A stretch of DNA of 44,150 nt, from positions 1 to 44,150 of the forward strand of contig JAAUOZ010000021.1 in NCBI GenBank assembly GCA_012034655.1, written 5' to 3'. How positions within the stretch are numbered: the stretch's first letter is position 1; every line of letters begins with the position of its first letter. Below, in pieces: positions 37,144-44,150 of this stretch. This DNA comes from Leptolyngbyaceae cyanobacterium CSU_1_3 (lineage in GTDB: Bacteria > Cyanobacteriota > Cyanobacteriia > Leptolyngbyales > Leptolyngbyaceae). Below the pieces are notes generated by a model. The model worked only from the letters and a program-made list of their open reading frames with translations, ran no database searches and was not told where the DNA came from. Position numbers and translations under genes: made by a program.

Positions 37144-37707
37144 TTGCTTGCCGTGTTTCTTCGTACTCGACTACTTTGGCGAATTGTTTCCGGTGTCGTT
37201 TTGCTCAGCCTGGGTTATATTCCAACTCGGCTGGCGATCGCACGGCAGCAATCCCCAAATCCCGAAATGATTTTAATTTTGGGAGGCAGCCAGGATCGAG
37301 AAGAATACACGGTGAAGCTAGCGCAGCAGTATCCATTGCTGAAGATTTGGGTCTCTACAGGTTCTCCCAACGCAGTTCGCATCTTCCAATCGGCAGGCAT
37401 TTCGACCTCTCGCCTCTATTTTGATCAAAGGGCGACGGATACAGTCACCAACTTTACAACGGTTGTCTCGGATTTAAAGCGGCGCGGTGTTCAGCATGTT
37501 TACATTGTGACTTCTGACTACCACATGCCACGCGCAGAAGCGATCGCGACCGTTGTATTAGGAAGCCAAGGGATCACTTTCACGGCAATCAAAGTTTCTG
37601 GAGAGCATCGCCAAGAATCAAAATTGCGAGTTTTGCGAGATGTCGGACGATCTGCTGTGTGGCTGATGACAGGAAGAACAGGGGCAAGTCTACGATCTCG
37701 ATCGTGA
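37144..37707 (+). CDS. YdcF/SanA-like DUF218 protein (start uncertain)
   Basis: A protein of about 187 residues with one N-terminal membrane segment (LLWRIVSGVVLLSLGYIP) and a DUF218 domain: MILILGGSQDRE, WVSTGSPNAVRIFQSAG, the acidic RATDTVTNF and YIVTSDYHMPRA. DUF218 proteins such as E. coli YdcF and SanA are linked to envelope functions, but the biochemistry is poorly defined. The listed start is a TTG. Removing one G from the G4 run at 37126-37129 would instead give an ATG start at 37119 (MPGFYQCLLLAVFLRT, about 195 residues), in line with other indels in the window. Confidence 0.75.
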   Translation: MLAVFLRTRLLWRIVSGVVLLSLGYIPTRLAIARQQSPNPEMILILGGSQDREEYTVKLAQQYPLLKIWVSTGSPNAVRIFQSAGISTSRLYFDQRATDTVTNFTTVVSDLKRRGVQHVYIVTSDYHMPRAEAIATVVLGSQGITFTAIKVSGEHRQESKLRVLRDVGRSAVWLMTGRTGASLRSRS

Positions 37708-37791
37708 TTCAAATAGACCTACTCAGATTTGTGTTGATTAAGGGTGAAAAACAACTACCTTGCTTTTCCTTCTTTCACCTGGAGATTGATT

Positions 37792-38784
37792 ATGGTACTG
37801 AGCAGTCCAGTGCTGACCACTGCTTGTCCTGTTTGCAACACGACCTGCACTGATCGACCTCTCTATCACTACACTGCAACCGATGCAGCCACTTATTTTT
37901 GCCCACCTACTCGTAACCTTGATCGCCACCAGCGCTTAGAAGCAACGATTCGCAAACTCTGGCAAGGAAATGATTGCCACATCTTACGTTGTCAGAATTG
38001 TGGCTTTGGGTTCGGATACCCATTTGTAGGCGGAGATGAAGAATTCTATAGCATTCTACACGAACAGCATGGATATCCTGGTTGGCGATGGGACTATGAC
38101 ATTGCACTTCAAAAAGCAGTTCAGATCAAGGGTAAAGGTCGAATTCTGGATATTGGAGCAGGAACGGGACAGTTTCTCAACTCCCTCGGATCTGAGTGGG
38201 ATTGCTATGCGATCGAAGGCAGTGAAACAACTCGACAGAAACTGAAACAATCCGGTATTCAAGTGTTTCCGGAACTTGCAACCGCTGTACAGACCAAGGC
38301 AAAGACCTTCTCAATTATTACACTATTTCAAGTTCTAGAACATATTGCGGACTTTCAACAAATTCTCTCACAATGCCATGAACTTCTTGAACCAGGAGGA
38401 ATCATCGTAGTTACGGTTCCAAACTTCGAGACCCTTGTGATCCAAGAAGCAGTGACAGGTTGCCCAGATATGCCGCCAAATCATATTAACAAGTGGACAG
38501 AAAAGAGCCTGACTCATGCACTTCAAGATAGCGGATTCACACCAGAACCTGCTTTATTTGAGCCTCGATCGTGGAAACGAGTTCCATACATGATGCAACT
38601 CAAAGTTATGTCAGATGCAACGCGTTCTCGATCTCTCTCAGCACAAATTTATCGAGTTCAAAATGCCAAGATTCGCAGAGTACTGCTTTCTTTATTGGGA
38701 ATCTCTGCACTGGTGCAAATGTCCCCTCACTTTGGCAAGCTAAATCGCGGTGCTGTTTTGTGTGTTGTTGCCACGGCACTATAA
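37792..38784 (+). CDS. SAM-dependent class I methyltransferase with Cys-rich N-terminus
   Basis: A 330-residue protein. GGAG at 37781-37784 places the start at the ATG 37792; an upstream GTG at 37744 is less likely. The N-terminal part has CPVCNTTC near residues 12-19 and HILRCQNCGFGFGY near residue 64, a zinc-binding-like pair typical of methyltransferases acting on nucleotide sugars or lipid-linked glycans. The SAM site is RILDIGAGTGQFLNSL, followed by QVLEHIADFQQIL and GGIIVVTVPNF. It probably methylates a sugar of the locus product; the target is unknown. Confidence 0.85.
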   Translation: MVLSSPVLTTACPVCNTTCTDRPLYHYTATDAATYFCPPTRNLDRHQRLEATIRKLWQGNDCHILRCQNCGFGFGYPFVGGDEEFYSILHEQHGYPGWRWDYDIALQKAVQIKGKGRILDIGAGTGQFLNSLGSEWDCYAIEGSETTRQKLKQSGIQVFPELATAVQTKAKTFSIITLFQVLEHIADFQQILSQCHELLEPGGIIVVTVPNFETLVIQEAVTGCPDMPPNHINKWTEKSLTHALQDSGFTPEPALFEPRSWKRVPYMMQLKVMSDATRSRSLSAQIYRVQNAKIRRVLLSLLGISALVQMSPHFGKLNRGAVLCVVATAL

Positions 38785-38828
38785 AACTGAGCCATTAAGC
38801 AAAGAATAGTACTTTTCACGAGAAGACA

Positions 38829-39550
38829 ATGATGAAAAATCTTCAGCGCAAACTCTTTCCCATGAAACTTAGACGAATTGTGAGAACACTTGTAGGTAAA
38901 GATTTTTTGCCAAGCTCGATCGGGCTTACCCAAAAGAGCGAGTTGGGTCAGAGTATGGTGGCTGGGATGTTGCTGTCGATCATATTTCTCCCAATTCAGT
39001 TATTTACTCGGTGGGTGTAGGGCAAGACATTTCGTTCGATTTAGAAATGATGAAGCGTTTTGGGGTAACGGTTCACGCTTTCGATCCTACACCCAAATCA
39101 ATTGACTGGGTACGTCAACAGAATTTGTCTCAACCATTCATCATGCACGAATATGGTTTAGCAGATTTTGATGGCACAGTTGCATTCAATCCACCCGAAA
39201 ACTCACAGCATGTCTCACATACTCTACTGTCTCGACCTTCTACCCAAACCAGTGCAATTACAGTGTCTGTCAAATGTCTAGAAACAATTATGCGAGAACT
39301 TGGGCACGATCGCATAGATGTATTAAAAATGGATATTGAAGGTGCAGAATATCAAGTTATTGAAAGCCTGGCAAAATCTAAAATTCGACCCGAACAAGTC
39401 TTGATTGAATTTCATCACCGCTTCCCAAATGTTGGTTGTCTCAAGACAAAAGAGGCAATTTTAACATTGCAAAGCATCGGCTATTCATTATTTTCGGTAT
39501 CTAGAACAGGTGAAGAATTTAGCTTTATTCTGGATGCCGTAGCCCGCTAA
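38829..39550 (+). CDS. FkbM-family methyltransferase (frameshifted)
   Basis: The first frame (from 38829) gives a basic N-terminus and ends at about 39020; the second gives the bulk. Adding a base near 38944-38946 (GGG to GGGG) restores GSEYGGWDVAVDHISPNSVI running into YSVGVGQDISFDLEMMKRFG, giving about 240 residues. Family features are GVTVHAFDPTPKSIDWV (SAM-binding strand and acidic loop), HEYGLADFDGTVAF and DRIDVLKMDIEGAEYQVI, the D-I-E-G-A-E motif typical of FkbM methyltransferases. These O-methylate sugars or related acceptors. It directly follows another methyltransferase. Confidence 0.85.
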
Positions 39551-39587
39551 GCCAGCCTAACTTTTCAAAAACAGGATAATCTTTCAA

Positions 39588-40433
39588 ATGCCCGATCTCT
39601 GGAATCGTAGACAGTTTCTGACCCTTCTGGGAGGAAGCGCCCTTTTGCCAAGTGCTTGTCAAAAAGCTGAATCCCGTCCCGTCAAACAAGCCAAATCTTT
39701 TAGGGTTTTTGATGCTCTAATCTATAGCCAAAAGCCTAACATCGGACTCACCCCAATACAAGTAAACGGAAGCGGATTTTGGAAAGGGCAAAATCGATCG
39801 CAGCCCGATCGGGAAGCGTGTCGGCAGATAGCCCGCACTGCTGCGACAAAGTTCTCACATTTTGTGATAGATATCGAACATTGGAAAATAGATATCAACC
39901 AAGATTCAAAAGCTGAAGTTCAAGAAAGTGTTGATAAACTTGTGCGAGTTATCCGGTGGATGCGTGAGGCTGCACCCTCTCTCAAACTTGGAATTTATAG
40001 CATTCCACCCATTCGCAACTACTGGACACCCGTGAGAAATTTACCAGGAGGGCGCTCAAGCTGGAGAACAGCAAACCGATTCCTTAAGCCGATCGCTGAC
40101 GCTTCTGATTTCCTTACTCCGTCACTCTATACGTTTTACGAAGATATTCCCGGATGGGTAACCTACGCAAGTGCGAACATTGAAGAAGCACAGCAATTTG
40201 GCAAGCCCGTCTATCCGTTTCTTTGGTGTCGATACCACAGCAGCAATCGTCTGCGAAAGAATCAATTTATTGAAGGAGACTATTGGCGAACTCAGCTTAA
40301 AACCCTGCGCGATCGTGGTGCAGACGGTGTCGTACTATGGGATTGGGCTGGGCATGACAAGCCGAGAACTAATATCTTAGATACTCAACAAGCCTGGTGG
40401 AAGGAAACTATCAAATTTAAGGCTGCCCTCTGA
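39588..40433 (+). CDS. Exported TIM-barrel-like protein with Tat/lipobox signal
   Basis: A 281-residue protein. The N-terminus has a twin-arginine-like RRQFLTLLGG followed by LLPSAC, a possible lipobox with Cys at residue 24, so it may be Tat-exported and lipid-anchored. The mature part looks like a TIM barrel of a glycoside hydrolase-like type: FVIDIEHWKIDIN, KLGIYSIPPIRNYWTP, FLTPSLYTFYED, PVYPFLWCRYH and GADGVVLWDWAGHDKPR lie at the ends of predicted strands, with acidic residues (DIE, WDW) that could act in catalysis. I do not recognise a named family. In this locus it could trim or modify the exported glycan, but that is inference. Confidence 0.6.
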   Translation: MPDLWNRRQFLTLLGGSALLPSACQKAESRPVKQAKSFRVFDALIYSQKPNIGLTPIQVNGSGFWKGQNRSQPDREACRQIARTAATKFSHFVIDIEHWKIDINQDSKAEVQESVDKLVRVIRWMREAAPSLKLGIYSIPPIRNYWTPVRNLPGGRSSWRTANRFLKPIADASDFLTPSLYTFYEDIPGWVTYASANIEEAQQFGKPVYPFLWCRYHSSNRLRKNQFIEGDYWRTQLKTLRDRGADGVVLWDWAGHDKPRTNILDTQQAWWKETIKFKAAL

Positions 40434-40464
40434 TACATCTTGTTCACCTACATGTTGTTCATCA
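40434..40464. repeat. Degenerate 15-bp tandem repeat after a stop codon
   Basis: ACATCTTGTTCACCT (40435-40449) is followed by ACATGTTGTTCATCA (40450-40464), 12 of 15 bases identical. It begins directly after the stop TGA (40431-40433). Confidence 0.6.
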
Positions 40465-40562
40465 AGAACACAGGCTACCCTTTGCAGAAGCAGCTTGAGT
40501 TACCCAAGTGGCGTGCCTGAGCATTGTGACTACCTGATCAAAGTAAGGGGGAGATGCTGGTT

Positions 40563-40660
40563 GACTGACAAATCTTCCCCCATCTTCCAACCCCCTCTCC
40601 CACAAAGGTTAGAAGGGAGCCGGAACAAACCTCGATAGGCTACGAGGGCAGATTCAGCAA
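40563..40660. repeat. Dispersed palindromic repeat copy (related to 11402-11543)
   Basis: It begins GACTGACAA like the other copy and shares AATCTT..CCCCATC and CCAACCCC..CTCCCAC, AGAAGGGAGCCGG and GAGGGCAG in the same order. The right end is less clear than in the 11402 copy. Confidence 0.5.
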
Positions 40661-41107
40661 CTCGACGAGCAAATCGAAGCCCAAATCAATCAATCAATTA
40701 ATCAGTGTCAGAGTTAGTAAGCAAAACACACTCGGCGCAAGAGTCTTAGAAGAAACGAATTGCTAGCTTAAGACGATCGCTGTGTCGAAAAAATTTTCCA
40801 ACCTGGTAGGTCTAGCGCCACACACACCAACGTAGGCAAAGCGACTCAATCGTCGTGATTGTGAAGAATAGGTAAATTTAAGACTCAACGGGATGAATCA
40901 TCCTGAGCATCAGGTTGCAGAACGAAATAACTAGTGAAGCATCATTCAGTGATGTGTTCTTTAGCAACCTAGCTTTGATAAAAGCCCTCGAATTTGAATT
41001 TTTGCTCACTTTAAATATCTTGAATATTTAATTGATCAAACTGAATCATTCTGTTGTGCTTTTAATTAGATTGGACTGTGACTTCTCAATTTCAGTATCT
41101 TCATTTT

Positions 41108-41141
41108 CCTGACTTTATTTGAAAATAATCAGGGCTTTTTT
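41108..41141 (+). terminator. Intrinsic terminator/attenuator just before a glycosyltransferase
   Basis: CCTGA...TTATTT pairs with AAATAATCAGG (a small internal bulge), followed by GC and a T6 run. It ends only about 25 bases before the GT2 start at 41168. If the transcript starts upstream in the AT-rich region, this could act as an attenuator for the GT2-SDR-WecA group. Confidence 0.6.
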
Positions 41142-41167
41142 ATGGGTATTCTTCACCTGAGTTCATG

Positions 41168-41923
41168 ATGAAAGTTTCTATTATTACGGTTGTCTACAAC
41201 GGACAAAGAACAATTAAAGATACGATTAAGTCTGTGCTTTCGCAGGATTATCCTGACATCGAACATATTATTATCGATGGAGCCTCTACCGATCGCACTG
41301 TAGAAATTATTCAATCCTACGGCGATCAAATTGCTAAGTTCATTTCAGAACCCGATCGTGGCATTTATGATGCTATGAACAAAGGCATCAGCCTCGCGAC
41401 AGGAGAGATTATTGGCATTCTCAATTCTGATGACTTCTATGCAGATCGAGACATCATTTCTACCGTCGTCAAACAGTTTCAACGCACACAAACAGATTCG
41501 GTTTTTGGTGATTTAGTTTTTGTCAAATCTGATGACTTAAACAAAGTAAGTCGATACTACAGTTCGGCAAAATTTCATCCCAAGCAATTTGCTGATGGAT
41601 GGATGCCCGCTCACCCAACTTTCTTTGTAAGACGCTGGGCCTATGAGCGATATGGACTGTTCAAAATCGATTACAAAATTGCCTCAGACTATGAACTGCT
41701 AACTCGATTTCTAGCGAAATACAAGCTTACCTACAGCTATATTCCCAAGGTTATGGTCAAAATGCGAATGGGAGGAGTTAGCACGACGAGCTTGAAAAGT
41801 AACTGGATTCTCAATCGAGAAATTGTGCGAGGGTGCGCTGAAAACGAGATTTCTACCAATATGATTCGGGTGCTGTCCAAATATTTCACGAAGGTTTTTC
41901 AACTTGTTCAACGACCCGTATGA
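41168..41923 (+). CDS. GT2-family glycosyltransferase
   Basis: A 251-residue GT-A enzyme (ATG at 41168; the ATG at 41165 directly before it is equally possible). It has MKVSIITVVYNGQRTIKDTI, IIIDGASTDRTVEIIQ, SEPDRGIYDAMNKGISLA and the DxD-like GILNSDDFYADRDI. The pattern matches WcaA/colanic-acid-type GT2 enzymes. Its stop overlaps the next ATG (ATGA at 41920-41923), so it is coupled to the SDR gene. It follows an attenuator-like hairpin. The sugar is unknown. Confidence 0.92.
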   Translation: MKVSIITVVYNGQRTIKDTIKSVLSQDYPDIEHIIIDGASTDRTVEIIQSYGDQIAKFISEPDRGIYDAMNKGISLATGEIIGILNSDDFYADRDIISTVVKQFQRTQTDSVFGDLVFVKSDDLNKVSRYYSSAKFHPKQFADGWMPAHPTFFVRRWAYERYGLFKIDYKIASDYELLTRFLAKYKLTYSYIPKVMVKMRMGGVSTTSLKSNWILNREIVRGCAENEISTNMIRVLSKYFTKVFQLVQRPV

Positions 41924-42894
41924 AAATTTTGGTGACAGGCGCGACTGGCTTTGTCGGCTCGGCATTGGTGAGATCGTCTCCTCCTAATACAGAAATCTAT
42001 GGTGTGGTGCGATCGTCCGATCACAATCTACCGGAGGGTGTCACGCCAGTATTGGTCAATTCATTACTCGATCTGACCGCTCGTGCCGATGTCTTATCGG
42101 AAATGGATTGCATCGTCCATTTGGCAGCGCGAGTGCATGTCATGCATGACACAGTGAGTGACCCATTGGCGGCATTTCGAGCGGTCAATACCGAGGCGAC
42201 AAAGGAATTGGCGATCGCAGCGGCTCGATCGGGGGTGCGGCGATTTGTTTATCTCAGTTCGATCAAAGTTAATGGCGAGGGGCAGCCTGATGATGCGTTG
42301 GCGAGTGCCACGCCCTACTCAGAATTGAGTAAGCCAACCCCGCACGACCCCTACGGAATCAGCAAATGGGAGGCAGAATGTTTGCTCCATCAAGTTGCGA
42401 TCGAAACTGGATTGGAGGTCGCAATTTTGCGACCACCGCTGGTGTATGGGGCGGGGGTGAAGGCAAACTTTCGGCAACTGATGAAGTTGGTGAAATTGGG
42501 TGTTCCATTGCCCTTTGGTCGGGTAAAAAATGCTCGTAGTTTGGTGTATGTCGGCAACCTGGTGGATGCAATTTTTACCTGTGCATTGCATCCGGCTGCG
42601 GTTGGGCAAACCTTTCTAGTGAGTGATGGTGTAGAAGTGTCTACGCCTGATTTGATTCAGCATCTAGCAACTGCGTTGGGGTGTCCTGCCCGCTTGCTGC
42701 CTGTGCCGCCGGAAGTCTTGAAGCTTTTGGGGCAAATGACTGGGAAATCTGCGGCGATCGATCGTCTGCTTGGTTCCTTGGCGATAGACAGTCGTAAGCT
42801 TGGCCAAACGCTGAACTGGCAGCCACCCTTTAGCCTACAACAAGGCTTGAAGGTTACGGCTGACGAGTATCTGCAATCGGTTTCTCACCTATAG
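41920..42894 (+). CDS. Extended SDR / NAD-dependent sugar epimerase-reductase, WbpV-like
   Basis: A 324-residue cytosolic enzyme. The Rossmann motif TGATGFVGSALV is at residues 6-17, the DCIVHLAARVHVMHD pattern near 64-78, and the catalytic YxxxK in PYGISKWEAECL near 147-158. Later RPPLVYGAGVKANF and ARSLVYVGNLVDAI are typical of the WbpV/WbpK/UDP-glucose 4-epimerase branch. WbpV-type enzymes reduce UDP-4-keto-6-deoxy-GlcNAc to UDP-QuiNAc, and are commonly followed by a WbpL/WecA-type transferase, as here. A plain 4-epimerase is also possible. Confidence 0.85.
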   Translation: MKILVTGATGFVGSALVRSSPPNTEIYGVVRSSDHNLPEGVTPVLVNSLLDLTARADVLSEMDCIVHLAARVHVMHDTVSDPLAAFRAVNTEATKELAIAAARSGVRRFVYLSSIKVNGEGQPDDALASATPYSELSKPTPHDPYGISKWEAECLLHQVAIETGLEVAILRPPLVYGAGVKANFRQLMKLVKLGVPLPFGRVKNARSLVYVGNLVDAIFTCALHPAAVGQTFLVSDGVEVSTPDLIQHLATALGCPARLLPVPPEVLKLLGQMTGKSAAIDRLLGSLAIDSRKLGQTLNWQPPFSLQQGLKVTADEYLQSVSHL

Positions 42895-42914
42895 CAAACT
42901 TGCTTGTACGGCTC

Positions 42915-43928
42915 ATGACTGATATTTTTTCTAGCTTTTTGATTGCGAGTGGCGCGTTGAGTTTTCTATTCGTCGCCTTGATTCGGAACTATCTCAGTGC
43001 TTACTTATTGGATATTCCCAACGATCGTAGTTCCCATACAAAACCCACTCCTCGCGGCGGCGGCTTAGGATTTGTGATTGCATTCGCGTTGACTAGTATA
43101 GTCCTACCGTTTCTGACAAATTCTGAGAATTCTATTTTGCAACCCAGTGATGCATTACAAATCTGGTCAGTGTTGTTGCCTTTGGCGATCATTGGGGTAG
43201 TGGATGATCGTCACGATGTTCCCGCAGCATTGCGGTACGTCGTACAACTGACCACCGCTGGCATTGCAGTATTTTTCTTTGGAGCGTTTCCTCAACCGTG
43301 GTTATCTCCATTTGGCATTGCTGGAGCCGCGATCGCAGTCGTATTAACTGTGATTGGCATGACAGCATTGATCAACTTCTATAACTTTATGGATGGGCTA
43401 GATGGCTTAGTTGCCGGAGTTACGGCAGTTCAGCTTGGGTTTCTGGCGATCGAACTCAATCAGCCAATTCTCTTACTTTTGCTCGTGGCTCTGCTCGGAT
43501 TTCTCTGGTGGAATTGGGCCCCTGCCAAAATTTTTATGGGCGATGTCGGTAGCACGGTGTTGGGGGCGACGGTGGCGATCGGGCTATTACACCCTGCTGA
43601 GAGTGCGCTGCAATCCTGGTCAATGTTGGCTATTACATTACCGTTGATTGCTGATGCGATCTACACGCTCATTCGACGCTTAAAGCGACACGAGAATATC
43701 TTTAAACCTCATCGAACTCATCTCTATCAACGGTTACAGCAAGCAGGCTGGAGTCATGCTCATGTCGCTTCAAGCTATATTTTTATGACGCTAGTTATTG
43801 CAGGAAACTTGCACTTCTTTCATGAAGCTGGGGCACTGATGAGCCTGGTGAGCGTGGTGAGTGCGATCGGGCTTGCCGAGATTTATCTGAGTTTCCGCAG
43901 AAAGGAAAGAGCGATCGTGCCGCAATGA
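42915..43928 (+). CDS. WecA/WbpL-type undecaprenyl-phosphate glycosyl-1-phosphate transferase
   Basis: A 337-residue membrane protein with about nine to ten hydrophobic segments. It belongs to the MraY/WecA superfamily: N-terminal DIPNDRSSHTKPTPRGGGL, the acidic VVDDRHDVPA, NFYNFMDGLDGL, FMGDVGSTVLGA and FKPHRTHLYQRLQQAG with the conserved His residues. It would start glycan assembly by moving a sugar phosphate (often QuiNAc or GlcNAc derivatives for WbpL types) onto undecaprenyl phosphate at the cytosolic face. The ATG at 42915 is preferred to the TTG at 42900. The SDR upstream likely makes its donor. A terminator follows. Confidence 0.92.
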   Translation: MTDIFSSFLIASGALSFLFVALIRNYLSAYLLDIPNDRSSHTKPTPRGGGLGFVIAFALTSIVLPFLTNSENSILQPSDALQIWSVLLPLAIIGVVDDRHDVPAALRYVVQLTTAGIAVFFFGAFPQPWLSPFGIAGAAIAVVLTVIGMTALINFYNFMDGLDGLVAGVTAVQLGFLAIELNQPILLLLLVALLGFLWWNWAPAKIFMGDVGSTVLGATVAIGLLHPAESALQSWSMLAITLPLIADAIYTLIRRLKRHENIFKPHRTHLYQRLQQAGWSHAHVASSYIFMTLVIAGNLHFFHEAGALMSLVSVVSAIGLAEIYLSFRRKERAIVPQ

Positions 43929-43973
43929 GGAATGAAGCGCACAAATCAAGTGCTAGCTGAAGATGAATACAGG

Positions 43974-44000
43974 AAGGGACACGGCACGACTGTGTCCTTT
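43974..44000 (+). terminator. Hairpin after the WecA-type gene
   Basis: AAGGGACAC (43974-43982) pairs with GTGTCCTTT (43992-44000), eight of nine Watson-Crick and one G-T pair, about 45 bases after the stop. The right arm ends in TTT, consistent with an intrinsic terminator for the operon. Confidence 0.6.
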
Positions 44001-44132
44001 CTCGTGGGGACATGATTGATCTGCAAGTCTCTAACCTTTTTGGTGATGTGATCTAAGAATTATGATTGTTCATGCCGTAGAGATTTCAGGCGTTGCTGAA
44101 TTGCGGTATGAAATCATAAGGAATGTGGATTT

Positions 44133-44150
44133 ATGAATGCCGAGATTTTC
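44133..44150 (+). CDS. Possible start of a downstream gene, cut by the window
   Basis: An ATG at 44133 opens MNAEIF to the window end, with AAGGA about 12 bases upstream. It is too short to identify. Confidence 0.2.

Larger units (their letters stand above)
40434..41164. other. Long intergenic region before the GT2/SDR/WecA group
   Basis: About 730 bases with no convincing gene. It holds the degenerate 15-bp repeat, a dispersed palindromic repeat (from about 40563), an AT-rich stretch (about 40990-41100) likely to contain a promoter, and a terminator-like hairpin at 41108-41141 close to the next gene. A short frame near 40640-40720 (QLDEQIEAQINQ) looks like coiled coil and could be a transposase scrap, but is too short to call. 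Confidence 0.45.

Noticed and set aside
40640..40720. Transposase scrap suggested by QLDEQIEAQINQ
   Set aside because: It is too short and low in complexity (repeated AATCAATC) to support any family.
1..44150. CRISPR arrays, tRNA or rRNA genes, phage or defence systems
   Set aside because: I saw no spaced direct repeats, tRNA-like cloverleaf or CCA ends, rRNA segments, or recognisable defence or phage proteins.

Overview
The window looks cyanobacterial. The HIP1 octamer GCGATCGC and its core CGATCG recur throughout, and the gene families (SLH proteins, BY-kinase, cyanobacterial-type hypotheticals) fit. No rRNA, tRNA or taxonomic marker is present, so I do not name a genus. Almost the whole window is one surface-polysaccharide locus (O-antigen, capsule or exopolysaccharide).

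Layout. 1-1067: a repeat tail, a small Cys-rich protein and a gene-poor stretch. 1068-5663: export machinery, namely an apparent SLH-Poly_export-SLBB (Wza-like) fusion split by two single-base lesions, then a Wzc-like polysaccharide co-polymerase/ATPase. 5754-6514 (minus strand): a response regulator and perhaps a 30-residue ORF. 7673-13050: an ABC export module (zinc-ribbon-like protein, Wzm, Wzt1, a DUF115/GT42-like protein, a decayed second Wzm, Wzt2). 13338-18727: glycosyltransferases and a 2OG-Fe(II) oxygenase. 19029-23582: an acyltransferase and a full CMP-Kdo precursor set (kdsD, kdsB, kdsA, kdsC). 23548-37105: many glycosyltransferases, a hexapeptide acyltransferase and an O-antigen ligase/polymerase. 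37144-40433: a YdcF-like protein, two methyltransferases and a Tat/lipobox protein. 41168-43928: a GT2, a WbpV-type SDR and a WecA/WbpL-type initiating transferase.

How it could work (inference). WecA/WbpL-type chemistry primes undecaprenyl phosphate, probably with a deoxyamino sugar made by the SDR. The many glycosyltransferases extend the chain, which may carry Kdo and acyl or methyl groups. Wzm/Wzt move it across the inner membrane, and either the ligase transfers it to a lipid acceptor or the Wzc/Wza-like pair exports it. No Wzx flippase was recognised here.

Unusual features. (1) Short tandem repeats, mostly of 15 bp, sit on or just after the stop codons of five genes. (2) At least eleven genuine-looking reading frames are broken by single-base indels, mostly in short homopolymers, and two glycosyltransferase paralogues by in-frame stops; this is either sequencing/assembly error or active decay. 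(3) The wzm-wzt module is duplicated with the second wzm eroded. (4) An array of glycosyltransferase paralogues contains a fused remnant. Where a frame is broken I give one feature over the reconstructed gene and state where the break is.
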